Source of the DNA: Gemmatimonadota bacterium
GTDB taxonomy: Bacteria > Gemmatimonadota > Gemmatimonadetes > Longimicrobiales > Gaopeijiaceae
Reading direction: 5' to 3'
DNA: 43,137 nucleotides
Assembly: GCA_040882465.1 (NCBI GenBank)
Contig: JBBEBG010000007.1
Location: 34,210-77,346 of the forward strand
Shown here: positions 1 to 9,207 of the stretch, piece by piece
Position numbering within the stretch: position 1 is the first letter of the stretch
Layout: each line of letters begins with the position of its first letter
Position numbers and translations under genes: made by a program
The notes under the pieces: model-generated
Database searches by the model: none
Told to the model about the DNA's origin: nothing
The model's input: the letters and a program-made list of their open reading frames with translations, nothing else

Positions 1-30
1 CGAGGGCCGACCCCGGATGACCTCTCGACC

Positions 31-1080
31 TCAGTCGGCGAGGGCCTCCATCAGGATTTGCCCCGCCTGATCCTCTTCCAGGATGAAGGCGTCGTGTCCG
101 CGATCCGAGAGGATTTCGCGGTATTGGGCGTCCACCGCGTCCGTCCATCGCCGGACATCCTCGGTCGCATAAAGGAGGTCGCCGGGGATGCCGACACCCG
201 TGAGGCGACCCGAGAACCGCGCCAGCGCCGGTGCGACGCCGCCCCGCCCGGCCCCGACGTCGTGCCCGTCCATGGCGTTCGTCAGGATTCGATAACTCTC
301 CGGATCGAAGCGCTCCCCGAGCTTTCTTCCCTGGCGCGCCAGGTACGACTCCATCTGGAAGACCCCGTCTTCGCGTCGCTCCCGGCCGAACCGGCGCTCG
401 AACTCGCTCGCGGTCCGGTAAGTGAGCATGGCGGCCTCGCGGGCGAGCTCGAGCCCCTCCACCGGGGCGCCGAGCCTAAGGAGCGCCTTCTGGATACGCG
501 AAAATCCGATCGCCTGGGCCGTGTGCGCGGCCGGCGCCGCGAAGACCACCGCGGCACGGGCGCGGTCCGGGAAACTCGCGGCCCACTCGAGGGCCGCCAT
601 TCCGCCGAGTGATCCACCCGTCGCGAGGCGGACTCCCGGGAGGTTCAGCCGATCCAGAAGGAGGGCGGTGAGCGCGACCATGTCGCGCACGCTCACTTCC
701 ATTCCCTGAAGGCCGGCAGGCCGGAACACGGGCCCCAGCCCCCCCTTCAGCCCAGCGGGAATGCCCTCTTCGGGAGGCGCCGGCGCCTCTTCGACGCTCC
801 CCGCGCCCTGGGCCCAGGTTCCGTAACAGGAGCCGAGGAGATTCGGGGTCAGGAGGGCCCAGCGGGCGGGATCGAGCACCCCCCCGGGACGAACCAAGTC
901 CGGCCACCAGTCGCGGGGCTCGGGCCCGCCCGTGAGCGAGTGGAAGACGAGGACGACGTTCCCCCCGTCCGGATCCGGGCGCCCGTCGAGGCGATACGCC
1001 TGATCCACCACCTCGAGCTCGAGCCCGGAGGGAAGGGTGAGGTCGTGGAAACGCTCCACGCGGAGCTCGACGTCGCTCAT
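31..1080 (-). CDS. MetX-like homoserine O-acyltransferase family protein (alpha/beta hydrolase fold)
   Basis: The 349-residue product has the layout of MetX-type acyltransferases, which transfer an acyl group from acyl-CoA to homoserine (or serine) in methionine or cysteine synthesis. Seen: an HSLTGG segment near residue 47, NLLGSCYGT at 80-88, the nucleophile elbow GGSLGG with Ser157, a likely acid Asp301 in GDLLY, and GHDAF with His329. These match the Ser-Asp-His triad of the family. Residues 89-127 form a Pro/Gly-rich loop, longer than the usual segment after the GCYG motif. The ATG at 1080 is the natural start; the gene reads away from the metal ATPase at 1312 across a 231-bp divergent gap. 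It is cytoplasmic, with no signal peptide. Substrate (homoserine, serine or another hydroxyl acceptor) cannot be settled from sequence, so no gene symbol is given. Confidence 0.85.
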   Translation of the reverse strand: MSDVELRVERFHDLTLPSGLELEVVDQAYRLDGRPDPDGGNVVLVFHSLTGGPEPRDWWPDLVRPGGVLDPARWALLTPNLLGSCYGTWAQGAGSVEEAPAPPEEGIPAGLKGGLGPVFRPAGLQGMEVSVRDMVALTALLLDRLNLPGVRLATGGSLGGMAALEWAASFPDRARAAVVFAAPAAHTAQAIGFSRIQKALLRLGAPVEGLELAREAAMLTYRTASEFERRFGRERREDGVFQMESYLARQGRKLGERFDPESYRILTNAMDGHDVGAGRGGVAPALARFSGRLTGVGIPGDLLYATEDVRRWTDAVDAQYREILSDRGHDAFILEEDQAGQILMEALAD

Positions 1081-1163
1081 GGACCCCGTGCGGCCAAAGT
1101 AGAAGCGCCCAACCCCTCGGGACGCCGTGATCCGGCCGCGTGGGGAGTCGGGCGGGGAAGGCC

Positions 1164-1264
1164 GGAGGCTACTCGCCTCCCCCCGTGGCTGTCAACCCGC
1201 CACCCCTCCCCCGGGACGGAGCCCCGGAACGCGTTCGGGGTAAGCAGATCGTTCGAGCCGATCT
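1164..1264. promoter_or_regulatory. Divergent intergenic region with three inverted repeats
   Basis: The 1081-1311 gap between the MetX-like gene (left) and the metal ATPase (right) holds three dyads. A hairpin GGAGGC-TACTC-GCCTCC lies at 1164-1180. A near-perfect palindrome with one bulged base lies at 1222-1240 (CCCCG...CGGGG around a central AACGCGTT). AGATCG-N7-CGATCT lies at 1246-1264. The last two lie 48-90 bases upstream of the ATPase start, where a metal-responsive MerR- or ArsR-type regulator could bind. No such regulator gene is in the window, so the role is inference. Confidence 0.3.
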
Positions 1265-1311
1265 ACCCTCAGGCGAGGCCGTTGGAACCCCGGCCCCTCT
1301 TGCCAAGGAAC

Positions 1312-3561
1312 ATGGCCGTTTCCGAGTCCAGGACCGTTCCCGAGCCTCCAGGTGGAGTCGTGGCGACCCCGGCGGGGCACGAGACCTCAGTGGCCGTCGA
1401 AGAGCGGCTTTTCCCCGCGGAGGGGATGGACTGCCCCAGCTGCGCCTCCACGGCCACACGTGTGCTCGGCACCCTCGACGGAGTCGTCGCGGTGGACGCG
1501 GACATCGTGGCCCAGCAGGTGCGGGTCGGGTTCGATCCCCAGCGGGTCACCACGGTCCGGATCCGGAAGGAGCTCGATGGGCTGGGTTACGGCGCTCCCA
1601 CGCGGGCTTCGGCGGTGGGTGAAGGGGAGGCGGTCGAGGCGGCAACCGGGGGCTCCCGCCTTCGCGCCCTCGCGAGCACCGTTCCCGCACACGTCGCGAT
1701 CGGGGGCGCACTCTGGATCCTCACCATTCTCGCGACGCTTCTCGGCGACTCCGAGGCGATGGTCGCGATCCTCGCCGGCGCGACGGTGTGCGCGGCCGGG
1801 TGGAGCATCCTCCCCGGCGCCCTGGCCGCCGCTCGGCGGGGGCTCCTTGACATGCACGTTCTCATGGCGGTCGCGGCGCTGGGCGCCTTGGGGATCGGAG
1901 AATACGTCGAGGCGGGGGCCGTGCTCTTCCTCTTCGCCGTGGCGAGGGAACTAGAACATCGCACGCTCAGCCGGGCCCGCACCGAAGTCCGCTCCCTCAT
2001 GGATCTCGCCCCCGTCGAGGCGACGGTTCTCCGGCACGACCACCAGGTTCGGGTCCCCGTGGAGGCGGTTCGCGTCGGTGAAGTGATCCTCGTCCGCCCC
2101 GGGGAGCGCATCCCGGTGGACGGCACCGTCTTAAGCGGCTCGTCCGAAGTGGATGCCTCGGCGATCACCGGCGAGTCCATCCCCCATTCGAAGTTCCCGG
2201 AGGACCACGTCTTCGGGGGATCCGTGAACGGGAGCGGGGCGCTCGAGATCCGGTGCGACCACCCCGCGGCCGAATCCGCCTTCGGTCGCATTCTGAAGAG
2301 CATCGAAGACGCCCGGTCTCGAAAGAGCGCGGCGGAGGCGTTCGTGGACCGCTTCGCACGCCTCTATACGCCGCTCGTCATGGCCGGAGCGCTCGGTGTC
2401 GCCGTCGTCCCTCCCCTCCTCGGGATGGGTCCCTGGGCGGACTGGGGTTACCGGGCGCTGGTCCTCGTCGTGGTCGCCTGCCCCTGCGCGCTCGTGATCT
2501 CGACCCCAGTCACGGTGGTGAGCGCCCTGACGGGGGCCGCCCGGCGCGGAATCCTCGTGAAGAGCGGGATCCACCTGGAAGTCCTGGGAAGGACGCGAGT
2601 CGTCGCGCTCGACAAGACCGGAACACTGACGGAGGGGAGCCCGCGCGTCTCGCGGGTGCTTGGGTGGGACGGGACGTCGCGGGAGGAGCTCCTCCGGATG
2701 GCGGCCGGAGCGGAGAGCCGGAGTGAGCACCCGATCGCGCGCGCCATCATGGAGGTGGCACGCGAAGCGGAGATTCCGATCCGGGGCGGAGTGGAGATGA
2801 CCGCCCTTCCGGGCCGCGGGGCTCGCGCCAAGGTCGATGGACGACTCGTCCTCCTCGGGAGTCCCCGCCTCTTCCGCGAGGAAGGCGTGATGGACGAAAC
2901 CGCCGAACGACGGGTAGAAGAGATGGAGGAGCAAGGAGAGACGGTGGTGCTCGTCGGGTGGAGCGACGGCGAAGGCGAAGAAGTCCGAGCACGCGGTGCG
3001 CTCGTCCTCCTCGACCATCCCCGGCCGGGTGTGGACGCCCTCCTGGCTTCGCTCCGGAGCGAGGGAGTTCGGCACATCGTTCTCATGAGCGGGGACCGGG
3101 CGCAAGCCGTTGAGGTAGCGGTCCGCGGCGAAAGTCGCGCCGCGCCCGGATTCGACGAGTGGCGCGGGGACCTCCTCCCCGAGGAAAAAGTCGCCTGGAT
3201 CAACGAATTGAGGGCTCGGCATGGAGCCGTCCTCATGGTCGGCGACGGCGTGAACGACGCGCCGGCGCTCGCGGCAGCCGACGTTGGGATGGCGATGGGG
3301 GCCGAGGGGACCGCGGTCGCGCTCGATACGGCCGACGTCGCCCTCATGGAGGACGATCTCGCCCGCATTCCCGAAGCGTTCCGGCTGGGACGCAAAGCCT
3401 CCCGCATCATCCGGGCGAACATCGCCTTCGCCCTGGCCGTAAAGGTCGCCTTCGTCGCGCTCGGAGGACTCGGGCACGCTTCGCTCTGGATGGCGGTGGT
3501 GGCCGACATGGGTTCGAGCCTCGCCGTCATCCTGAATGGAATCCGCACGCTCCGGGCCTGA
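1312..3561 (+). CDS. zntA: Zn2+/Cd2+/Pb2+-exporting P1B-type ATPase
   Basis: A 749-residue heavy-metal efflux pump of the inner membrane. One N-terminal HMA domain carries GMDCPSC (Cys41 and Cys44). Next come the TGES actuator loop at 286-289, the transmembrane CPC motif at 390-392, the phosphorylation site DKTGT with Asp434, the SEHP motif at 471-474 and the GDGVND hinge at 644-649. Lys711 in the penultimate helix and Asp732 in the DMGSS motif are hallmarks of the Zn/Cd/Pb subgroup (P1B-2) rather than Cu pumps. The frame is open upstream to 940, but the HMA domain begins just after the ATG at 1312, which has AAGGA close upstream at 1305-1309 (short spacing); a GTG at 1360 is an alternative. 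The divergent gap upstream contains dyads that could be metal-regulated operators. Confidence 0.93.
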   Translation: MAVSESRTVPEPPGGVVATPAGHETSVAVEERLFPAEGMDCPSCASTATRVLGTLDGVVAVDADIVAQQVRVGFDPQRVTTVRIRKELDGLGYGAPTRASAVGEGEAVEAATGGSRLRALASTVPAHVAIGGALWILTILATLLGDSEAMVAILAGATVCAAGWSILPGALAAARRGLLDMHVLMAVAALGALGIGEYVEAGAVLFLFAVARELEHRTLSRARTEVRSLMDLAPVEATVLRHDHQVRVPVEAVRVGEVILVRPGERIPVDGTVLSGSSEVDASAITGESIPHSKFPEDHVFGGSVNGSGALEIRCDHPAAESAFGRILKSIEDARSRKSAAEAFVDRFARLYTPLVMAGALGVAVVPPLLGMGPWADWGYRALVLVVVACPCALVISTPVTVVSALTGAARRGILVKSGIHLEVLGRTRVVALDKTGTLTEGSPRVSRVLGWDGTSREELLRMAAGAESRSEHPIARAIMEVAREAEIPIRGGVEMTALPGRGARAKVDGRLVLLGSPRLFREEGVMDETAERRVEEMEEQGETVVLVGWSDGEGEEVRARGALVLLDHPRPGVDALLASLRSEGVRHIVLMSGDRAQAVEVAVRGESRAAPGFDEWRGDLLPEEKVAWINELRARHGAVLMVGDGVNDAPALAAADVGMAMGAEGTAVALDTADVALMEDDLARIPEAFRLGRKASRIIRANIAFALAVKVAFVALGGLGHASLWMAVVADMGSSLAVILNGIRTLRA

Positions 3562-3666
3562 CGAGGAGAGTGACGCGCACGGCGCCCGCCCCCATACTTT
3601 GGGAAGGTCTTCCCTAAGGGTGCGTCGAAAGGCCCGGCCTCCCCGCCGGCGAAACCGGGAGAGGAC

Positions 3667-4746
3667 ATGGTTCCGGATGACAACGAAGTCGCAGCCTCCG
3701 GCGGCGAGACGGACCGCCGCCACTTTCTGGGAACCTCACTTGCCCTCCTCGTCGGCTCCGCGGTGAGCCCCGTGGCGGTCGGCGCTCTTTCCACCAGCGC
3801 ATCCTCGGTTTCTTCCGCGAAGCCCGGTCAAATAGCCATCCCGCCCGGCGCGTTCCCGCGGCGGCCGACCCTCGACCTCTTCCCCGGGTTCGAAGAGATC
3901 CGGATCGAGACGAGCGAGGCGACGATCGCCGGAGTGGTCGGTGGAAGTGGGCCCCCGCTCCTCCTCCTCCACGGGTATCCGCAATCGCACCTCGAGTGGC
4001 ACCACATCGCCCCTCGGCTGGCGGAGCGCTTCACCGTGGTCGCGACGGATCTGCGCGGATATGGATCGAGCAGCGTCCCGCCGGACGGCGAGGAGCACCT
4101 CGGCTATTCCAAGCGCGCGATGGCACGCGATCAGGTCGAGGTGATGGAGAAGCTCGGGTTCGACCGTTTCGCCCTCGTCGGTCACGACCGGGGCGGACGG
4201 GTGGCGCACCGCCTCACCCTCGACTATCCGGACCGGGTGGAACGTGTAGCGGTGTTGGACATCGTGCCCACGCTCCACCTCTATCGGAACGTCACGAAGG
4301 AATTCGCGACCTCGTATTACCACTGGTTTTTCCTGATCCAGCGAGCGCCCGTGCCGGAGACCCTCTACGGAAGCAACGCGGACTTCGTCCTCCGGAGCAC
4401 GCTCTTCGGCGGCCTGGTAGGAGGGGCGATTCCGGACGAGGTCTATGCTGGATACCTCCGTGCCTTCAGCGACCCGGCCTCGTTGCACGCGATGTGCGAG
4501 GACTATCGGGCCGGAGCCGGAATCGACCTCGTTCACGACGAAGCCGACCTCGACCGGCGGATCCACTGTCCCCTTTTCGCTCTTTGGGGAGCGAGCGGGG
4601 CGATGGCACGGCTCTACGACGTTCTCGCGATCTGGCGGGAGCGGGGAACGGATGTGCGCGGCGCGGCGATCCCCGGCGGGCACTGGTTCCCCGAGGCGAA
4701 TCCGGAGGAGACCTTTGCCGCGCTTTCGGAATTCCTGTCGAGCTGA
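3667..4746 (+). CDS. Tat-exported fluoroacetate/haloacetate dehalogenase-like alpha/beta hydrolase
   Basis: The 359-residue protein opens with a twin-arginine-like signal (DRRHFLG at 16-22 followed by a hydrophobic stretch to about 40), so export is likely. The mature part carries every active-site position known in fluoroacetate dehalogenase at matching spacing: the HGYPQ oxyanion loop at 102-106, nucleophile Asp174 in GHDRGG, carboxylate-binding Arg175 and Arg178, acid Asp198, halide-site His219, Trp220 and Tyr280, and base His339. The nucleophile is Asp, not Ser, which separates it from esterases. The family hydrolyses the C-X bond of haloacetates. The ATG has GGGAGAGG just upstream. It lies 11 bases before an exported amidohydrolase gene, a probable two-gene operon. 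An epoxide hydrolase is the main alternative, but the His-Trp pair favours dehalogenase. Confidence 0.85.
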   Translation: MVPDDNEVAASGGETDRRHFLGTSLALLVGSAVSPVAVGALSTSASSVSSAKPGQIAIPPGAFPRRPTLDLFPGFEEIRIETSEATIAGVVGGSGPPLLLLHGYPQSHLEWHHIAPRLAERFTVVATDLRGYGSSSVPPDGEEHLGYSKRAMARDQVEVMEKLGFDRFALVGHDRGGRVAHRLTLDYPDRVERVAVLDIVPTLHLYRNVTKEFATSYYHWFFLIQRAPVPETLYGSNADFVLRSTLFGGLVGGAIPDEVYAGYLRAFSDPASLHAMCEDYRAGAGIDLVHDEADLDRRIHCPLFALWGASGAMARLYDVLAIWRERGTDVRGAAIPGGHWFPEANPEETFAALSEFLSS

Positions 4747-4757
4747 GTGAACGACTC

Positions 4758-6071
4758 ATGAAGTCACGCACCCGCCACGTCCTCTTCCTTGCCGTCGCCA
4801 TTGCGTCCGGGGTCGCCGTCGCGGCGGTGGATGGCGCGCCTCGCCTGGCACCGGCGGCCCATCCGAGCGCACTCCCTTCGCCCGCCGACACCGGCGTCCA
4901 GGCCTTCGTGGGCGCCCGGATCTTCGACGGGACGGGCGGTCCGGTGATCGACAACGGGGCGGTCCTGGTGCGGGACGGAGTGATCGCGGCGGTCGGTCCA
5001 CGGGACGACGTGGAGATTCCCGCGGAGGCATGGGTCTTCGATCTCACCGGACTCTGGCTCCTTCCCGGCCTCGTGAACGCGCACGGCCACGTGAGCGGCG
5101 ATCGGGAGGCAATTCTCGAACAGCTCCGCCAGTACGCCTACTTCGGGGTCACCACCGTGGTGAGTCTCGGGGGGAACGAGGCGGCGGGATTTCCGCTCCG
5201 GGAGGAGCAGGCGAGCCCCACTCTGGATCGCGCCCGTGTTTTTCTCGCGGGTCCCGTCCTCTCTCCGGGGTCTCCAGCGGAGGCACGAACCGAGGTGGCG
5301 CGCGTCGCTGAGATGGGTGCGGATTGGGTGAAGATCCGTGTGGACGGGGGGCTCCAGGGGGGAGCGAAGATGTCCCCGGAGGTCTACGGGGCGGTGATCT
5401 CCGAAGCGACGGCTCGGGGCCTTCCGGTGGCGATCCATATCTGGGAGCTGGAAGACGCCAAGGGCGTCGTCCGGGCGGGGGGATCGCTCGTTGCGCACAG
5501 CGTCCGCGACGGCCGTGTGGATGCAGAGCTCATTTCGCTCCTGCGGGAGCGGGACGTCTGCCTCGTCCCGACCTTTACGCGCGAGCTGTCCACCTTCACG
5601 TACGCAGAACGCCCCGCCTTCTTCGCCGATCCCTTCTTTCTCGCGGGCGCGGCGCCCCCCGACCTCGACGCCTTCCTGACACCCACACTGATGCAGCAGC
5701 AGCGCGAGGGGGCCGCGGCGGCCTTCTGGCGGCAGGCGCTCCCAGTCGCGCAGGAGAACATGCGACTTCTCCACGAGGGAGGGGTCGGGATCGCGATGGG
5801 AACCGACAGCGGCGCGCCGACCGGACGCTGGGAGGGATACTTCGAGCACGTCGAGCTCGAAATGATGGTCCAGGGCGGCATCTCGCCCGAAGCCGCTCTC
5901 CTCGCAGCCACGGGCGTCGGCGCGGGGTGCATGGGGCTCGCGGGCGAAGTGGGGACGATCGCGCCCGGTGCCTGGGCGGACTTCCTGGTGCTGGGTGAGG
6001 ACCCGCGGGCCGATATTCTGAACACGCGGCAGATCCACTCCGTCTGGATCTCGGGAAACCGAGTGCGTTAA
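4758..6071 (+). CDS. Exported metal-dependent amidohydrolase
   Basis: A 437-residue amidohydrolase-superfamily protein related to imidazolonepropionase and prolidase-like secreted members. The N-terminus is a signal peptide (hydrophobic stretch about residues 8-24, Ala-rich up to 34). The beta-sandwich segment (GARIFDGTG, 52-60) is followed by the metal-binding HGH (His109 and His111). Lys192 in DWVKIRVDG is a candidate bridging lysine, a His lies in AIHIWE, and the last metal-ligand Asp is in MGTDSGAP near residue 349. All key residues are present, unlike the related gene at 10116. The frame is open far upstream inside the preceding gene, but the signal peptide places the start at the ATG 11 bases after that gene's stop. 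Substrate is unknown; pairing with a dehalogenase-like hydrolase suggests a small-molecule catabolic role. Confidence 0.82.
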   Translation: MKSRTRHVLFLAVAIASGVAVAAVDGAPRLAPAAHPSALPSPADTGVQAFVGARIFDGTGGPVIDNGAVLVRDGVIAAVGPRDDVEIPAEAWVFDLTGLWLLPGLVNAHGHVSGDREAILEQLRQYAYFGVTTVVSLGGNEAAGFPLREEQASPTLDRARVFLAGPVLSPGSPAEARTEVARVAEMGADWVKIRVDGGLQGGAKMSPEVYGAVISEATARGLPVAIHIWELEDAKGVVRAGGSLVAHSVRDGRVDAELISLLRERDVCLVPTFTRELSTFTYAERPAFFADPFFLAGAAPPDLDAFLTPTLMQQQREGAAAAFWRQALPVAQENMRLLHEGGVGIAMGTDSGAPTGRWEGYFEHVELEMMVQGGISPEAALLAATGVGAGCMGLAGEVGTIAPGAWADFLVLGEDPRADILNTRQIHSVWISGNRVR

Positions 6072-6092
6072 GCGGACTCCCGTCGCGCGGCG

Positions 6093-6107
6093 CGGCGAGG
6101 CTCGCCG
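6093..6107. terminator. Palindrome between convergent genes, possible bidirectional terminator
   Basis: CGGCGAG-G-CTCGCCG lies in the 60-base gap between the convergent amidohydrolase and lactate permease genes. It can form a six-pair GC hairpin with a three-base loop on either strand. There is no T tract, so intrinsic termination is uncertain. Confidence 0.25.
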
Positions 6108-6131
6108 GGGCCGCACCGGGACTTCAGCCAA

Positions 6132-7928
6132 TCATCTCGCCGGGCCGGGACGCGCGCCCCCGGACGCGCCCCCGCCTCGAAGCCGCGCGATGGTCCCGAT
6201 TAGGACCGCGCCGAGGAGCCCGAGCACGACCGTCCCCGCGTTCGCCCCCACCCCGTTGTTCCAGATGAAGGAGAGGGCTCCAGTCAGGAGGCAGTAGTAG
6301 ATCATCGGGAAGATCGTCTTCCTCAGAAGGATTCCCTCCTTCCCCATGAGACCTACCGTCGCGGCCGCCGCAACCACGTTGTGGACGGTGATCATGTTTC
6401 CGGCGGCGCCTCCCACCGCCTGCGCGGCGACGACGACTTCGGGAATCGCCCCGATATTCTGCGCCGTCGCGAATTGGAAGAGCGCGAAGGTGAGATTGCT
6501 CACCGTGTTGCTCCCAGCGATGAAGGCCCCGAGCGCGCCGATCCAGGGGCCGAAGAGGGGCCAGGTCGTCCCCGCGATCTCCGCCGCGCCCTGTGCGAGC
6601 GTGATCGGCATGCTCTCGAGCCCCGACGCGTTGAAGCCCGGCCCCGAATTGATGAAGACGCGCACCAGCGGGAGCGCAAAGAGGAGGGCCGCCCCCGCCC
6701 CGAGAATCTGCCCGCCGGCGACCTTCCACGACTCCACGATCTGGGAGAGCGACATCTTGTGGACGGCGTACGTCGAGAGGACGACGAGGAGGAAGATGAA
6801 CCCCGGGAGATAGACCGGTTGGAGGGACCCGGTGATCGTCGTCCCGAAAATGTTCGGCCAGGAAATCGTGATTCCGGAGAGGATCCGCTGGAGGGGAAGC
6901 TGTGGGATCCGGGTAAGGACGAGGATAAACGCCACCAGGAGATAGGGCGTCCACGCACGCCCGATTCCCATGCCCCGTCCGTCGTCCGCGAGTTCTTCCT
7001 CGGGATCCACATTTCCCATCCAATCTTTTTCCCATTCCTCGCGGGGAGCGAAGTCCCAGGTGCGCTCGGGAAGGAGGAACCCTCTCTGCGCCGCCAGGAC
7101 GACGATGCCGAGTCCGATGAGGCCGCCCAGGAGCGAGGGAAATTCAGGCCCTAACGTGAGCGCCACGAGGAGGTAGGGGACGGTCATCGCGAAGGCCGAA
7201 AAAAGCGCAAACTTCCAGACCCCGAGCCCTTCCCCGAAGCTGCGATTTTTCCCGAAGAACCCGGTCAACATACAGACTAGGAACAGTGGGATGAGTGTTC
7301 CCGCGACGGTGTGAAGGGTCGCCACCCGAGCCCCGATGAAGGCGAGGTATTCGGGGAAGGTCAGCCCGAGCTCCGCGATGCGCGCCTCCACCGCGGGGGC
7401 TCCTGTGAGCCCTCCGGAAACGCCCACCAGGATCGGCGTTCCCACGGCACCGAAGCTCACCGGTGTGCTCTGAATCACGAGCCCCACCATGACCGCGGCC
7501 ATCGCGGGAAAGCCGAGGGCGAGCATGAGGGGTGCCGCCACCGCCGCCGGCGTCCCGAAGCCCGACGCACCCTCGATGAAGCTCCCGAAGAGCCACCCCA
7601 CGATGATCGCCTGCACCCGGCGATCCGGACTGATCCGCGTGAAGGCGCGCCGGATCGTCCGGATGGCGCCGCTCGCCGTGAGCGTCGAGAGGAGGAGGAG
7701 GGCGCCGAAGATGATGTAGAGGAGCCCGGTCGCGATCACGAGCCCCTCGACCGACGCCGCGGCGATCCCCACCGGTTCCACCCCCCAGACCAGGAGGGCG
7801 ATCACGACGACGATCGCGTATCCGATCGGCATCGCCCACTTCGCGGGCCACCGGAAGCCGACGAGGAGCACTCCGATCGTGATGAGCGGAGCCAGAGCCA
7901 GGAGGCTCAGGACGATCAGGTTATTCAC
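6132..7928 (-). CDS. lldP: L-lactate permease family transporter (LctP/LldP)
   Basis: A 598-residue, strongly hydrophobic inner-membrane protein of the lactate permease family, which imports L-lactate and glycolate with protons. Seen: multiple membrane segments starting at residue 4, the conserved [19 protein letters not shown] block and a second family block around [13 protein letters not shown]. The length is slightly above the usual 530-560 residues; a hydrophilic insert with an [13 protein letters not shown] segment accounts for part of it. The start is the GTG at 7928, whose last three bases form the stop of the upstream gene (GTGA overlap at 7925-7928). The frame is open further upstream, but that region is the neighbouring gene in another frame. 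Coupling to the CC-motif protein implies co-translation and a shared function. Confidence 0.9.
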   Translation of the reverse strand: MNNLIVLSLLALAPLITIGVLLVGFRWPAKWAMPIGYAIVVVIALLVWGVEPVGIAAASVEGLVIATGLLYIIFGALLLLSTLTASGAIRTIRRAFTRISPDRRVQAIIVGWLFGSFIEGASGFGTPAAVAAPLMLALGFPAMAAVMVGLVIQSTPVSFGAVGTPILVGVSGGLTGAPAVEARIAELGLTFPEYLAFIGARVATLHTVAGTLIPLFLVCMLTGFFGKNRSFGEGLGVWKFALFSAFAMTVPYLLVALTLGPEFPSLLGGLIGLGIVVLAAQRGFLLPERTWDFAPREEWEKDWMGNVDPEEELADDGRGMGIGRAWTPYLLVAFILVLTRIPQLPLQRILSGITISWPNIFGTTITGSLQPVYLPGFIFLLVVLSTYAVHKMSLSQIVESWKVAGGQILGAGAALLFALPLVRVFINSGPGFNASGLESMPITLAQGAAEIAGTTWPLFGPWIGALGAFIAGSNTVSNLTFALFQFATAQNIGAIPEVVVAAQAVGGAAGNMITVHNVVAAAATVGLMGKEGILLRKTIFPMIYYCLLTGALSFIWNNGVGANAGTVVLGLLGAVLIGTIARLRGGGASGGARPGPAR

Positions 7929-8332
7929 GCGGAAATAGCCTCTTCCACCGCCTCGAAGACGACTTCCTCCGGGGGCCACTCGTTCCGCGCCACGAGCCGC
8001 CCATTCACGACCACCCCGCGCACCGGGAGCCTGAAGAGCGTGTGGAGGAGCTCGCCGAAGCCGACATCCTGCTGGCGATAGTCCCTCACGAGAAGGGTGA
8101 GCAGGGTCGGCCAGGAGCGCGGGTCCACGACCTGGAGATCGACCGTGTCGCCGAAGCGTTCGCGGACCGCCCGGTAGAGAGAGCCCATGGACTCCATGGC
8201 CTCGCGGCGCTGGGAGAAGACCGGCTCCCCGCCGCGGCTCAGGAAATCCCCCTCGAGACGTCCGCAGCATCCGCTCGACGACATCTGCTGCTCCCACTCG
8301 CGGATCAGAATCACACTCGGCCGGATTCCCAT
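7925..8332 (-). CDS. Small CC-motif, thioredoxin-like protein coupled to lactate permease
   Basis: A 135-residue protein not assigned to a named family. It starts at an ATG with GGGAGG four bases upstream. Seen: a beta-strand-like start (PSVILIRE), vicinal cysteines Cys22-Cys23 in [12 protein letters not shown], an LQVVDPR strand near residue 75, and a C-terminal stretch [22 protein letters not shown] followed by a helix. The cis-Pro-like [10 protein letters not shown] segment and the strand/helix order resemble thioredoxin-fold proteins. Vicinal cysteines would suit redox or metal (Cu, As) binding rather than a classic CxxC. The stop overlaps the permease GTG by four bases, so the two are almost certainly co-translated. 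A redox sensor or accessory of lactate uptake or oxidation is inference. Confidence 0.75.
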   Translation of the reverse strand: MGIRPSVILIREWEQQMSSSGCCGRLEGDFLSRGGEPVFSQRREAMESMGSLYRAVRERFGDTVDLQVVDPRSWPTLLTLLVRDYRQQDVGFGELLHTLFRLPVRGVVVNGRLVARNEWPPEEVVFEAVEEAISA

Positions 8333-8462
8333 GGTACCTCCCGCTCACGCCGCAAGGTTGGGGTCGGGACAGGTCTCTCGGGCGGAATCGCCGCTCCAGG
8401 GGCCGGCGGCTTCGGGGCGCGCGTAAACGTCGGCGACGACCGGGCGCGCCACAAGGAGCGGC

Positions 8463-9176
8463 TCACCTCGGAAACCGCTCGCGGAAGACCCAGAGGATGG
8501 CGAGGGGGACAATCGTGGCAACCGTGACCATGGCGACGACCCACACGGTCGAGTCGAGGGCGAGCGCCCCGACGATCGAGTAGAAGACGGTAGCCGGAAA
8601 CGCGCCGGCGGCCATCGCTGCCAGGAAGGGGACCCACCGGATGCCAGTGACCCCGGCCGCGTAGCTCAGGACGTCCGGGTTGATGAAGGGAATCAGCCGC
8701 CCGAGAAAGACCGCCAGGAGCCCTCGCCGCTCCATGAAGGAGTCCATCCGTTCGAGGCTCTCTTTCGAGATGATCCGTATCACACCTGGGCGCCCCAGCG
8801 AACGTGCCAGGGCGAAGCAGACGGCGGCCGCGGTGCTCGCGGAGGCGAAGCTCAGGAGCCCCCCCCAAAGCGCGCCGAAGAGCATGGCGTTGGCGATCGC
8901 GAGGACAAAGCCGGGGAGGACGGGAATCAGCGCGGACAGGATGTAGAGGAGGACCGAAAGGATGGGTGCCCAGGCGCCAAACTCCAACAGCCAGAGCCTC
9001 AGGGGTTCGGGGTCCCCCTGCATCATGAGTCCGGACACCACCCGGAGCTCTCCTCGCACGGTCGTGCTGCGCCAGATCAGGATCGCCGTGGCCCCGAGGA
9101 TGGCCAGGACGACGAGCCCCGCGACCCAGGCGTGTGTCCTCGCCACCTTCACGGCGGACGGCTCCGGCATCGTCAT
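8463..9176 (-). CDS. TVP38/TMEM64 (DedA-like, VTT domain) membrane protein
   Basis: A 237-residue inner-membrane protein with the VTT/SNARE-associated fold. Seen: an N-terminal membrane helix about 15-34, a hydrophobic block with the family's glycine-rich ILSALIPVLPGFVLAIANAMLFG stretch at about 80-105, the amphipathic GRPGVIRIISKES region, the conserved GRLIPFINPDVLSYAAGVTG motif at about 160-180 (family pattern R-hydrophobic-P-x-x-x-x-x-x-x-Y-x-x-G), and two C-terminal helices. The family is linked to lipid scrambling and envelope integrity. MTM at the start gives two near-equal ATGs. It is transcribed leftward but separated from the CC-motif gene by 130 bases and from the K+ channel by 31 bases. 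Confidence 0.85.
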   Translation of the reverse strand: MTMPEPSAVKVARTHAWVAGLVVLAILGATAILIWRSTTVRGELRVVSGLMMQGDPEPLRLWLLEFGAWAPILSVLLYILSALIPVLPGFVLAIANAMLFGALWGGLLSFASASTAAAVCFALARSLGRPGVIRIISKESLERMDSFMERRGLLAVFLGRLIPFINPDVLSYAAGVTGIRWVPFLAAMAAGAFPATVFYSIVGALALDSTVWVVAMVTVATIVPLAILWVFRERFPR

Positions 9177-9207
9177 CCCCGCTTACGCGCCGTCGCGCCC
9201 CTTCCCG

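Noticed and set aside
3601-3614. GGGAAG-GT-CTTCCC dyad before the dehalogenase-like gene
   Set aside because: The two-base loop is too short for a terminator hairpin, and the dyad is too short to call an operator alone.
2131-3794. Long antisense frames (up to 530 residues) across the metal ATPase gene
   Set aside because: Codon-mirror shadows of a GC-rich gene; composition is Arg/Pro/Ser/His-rich and lacks any family motif.
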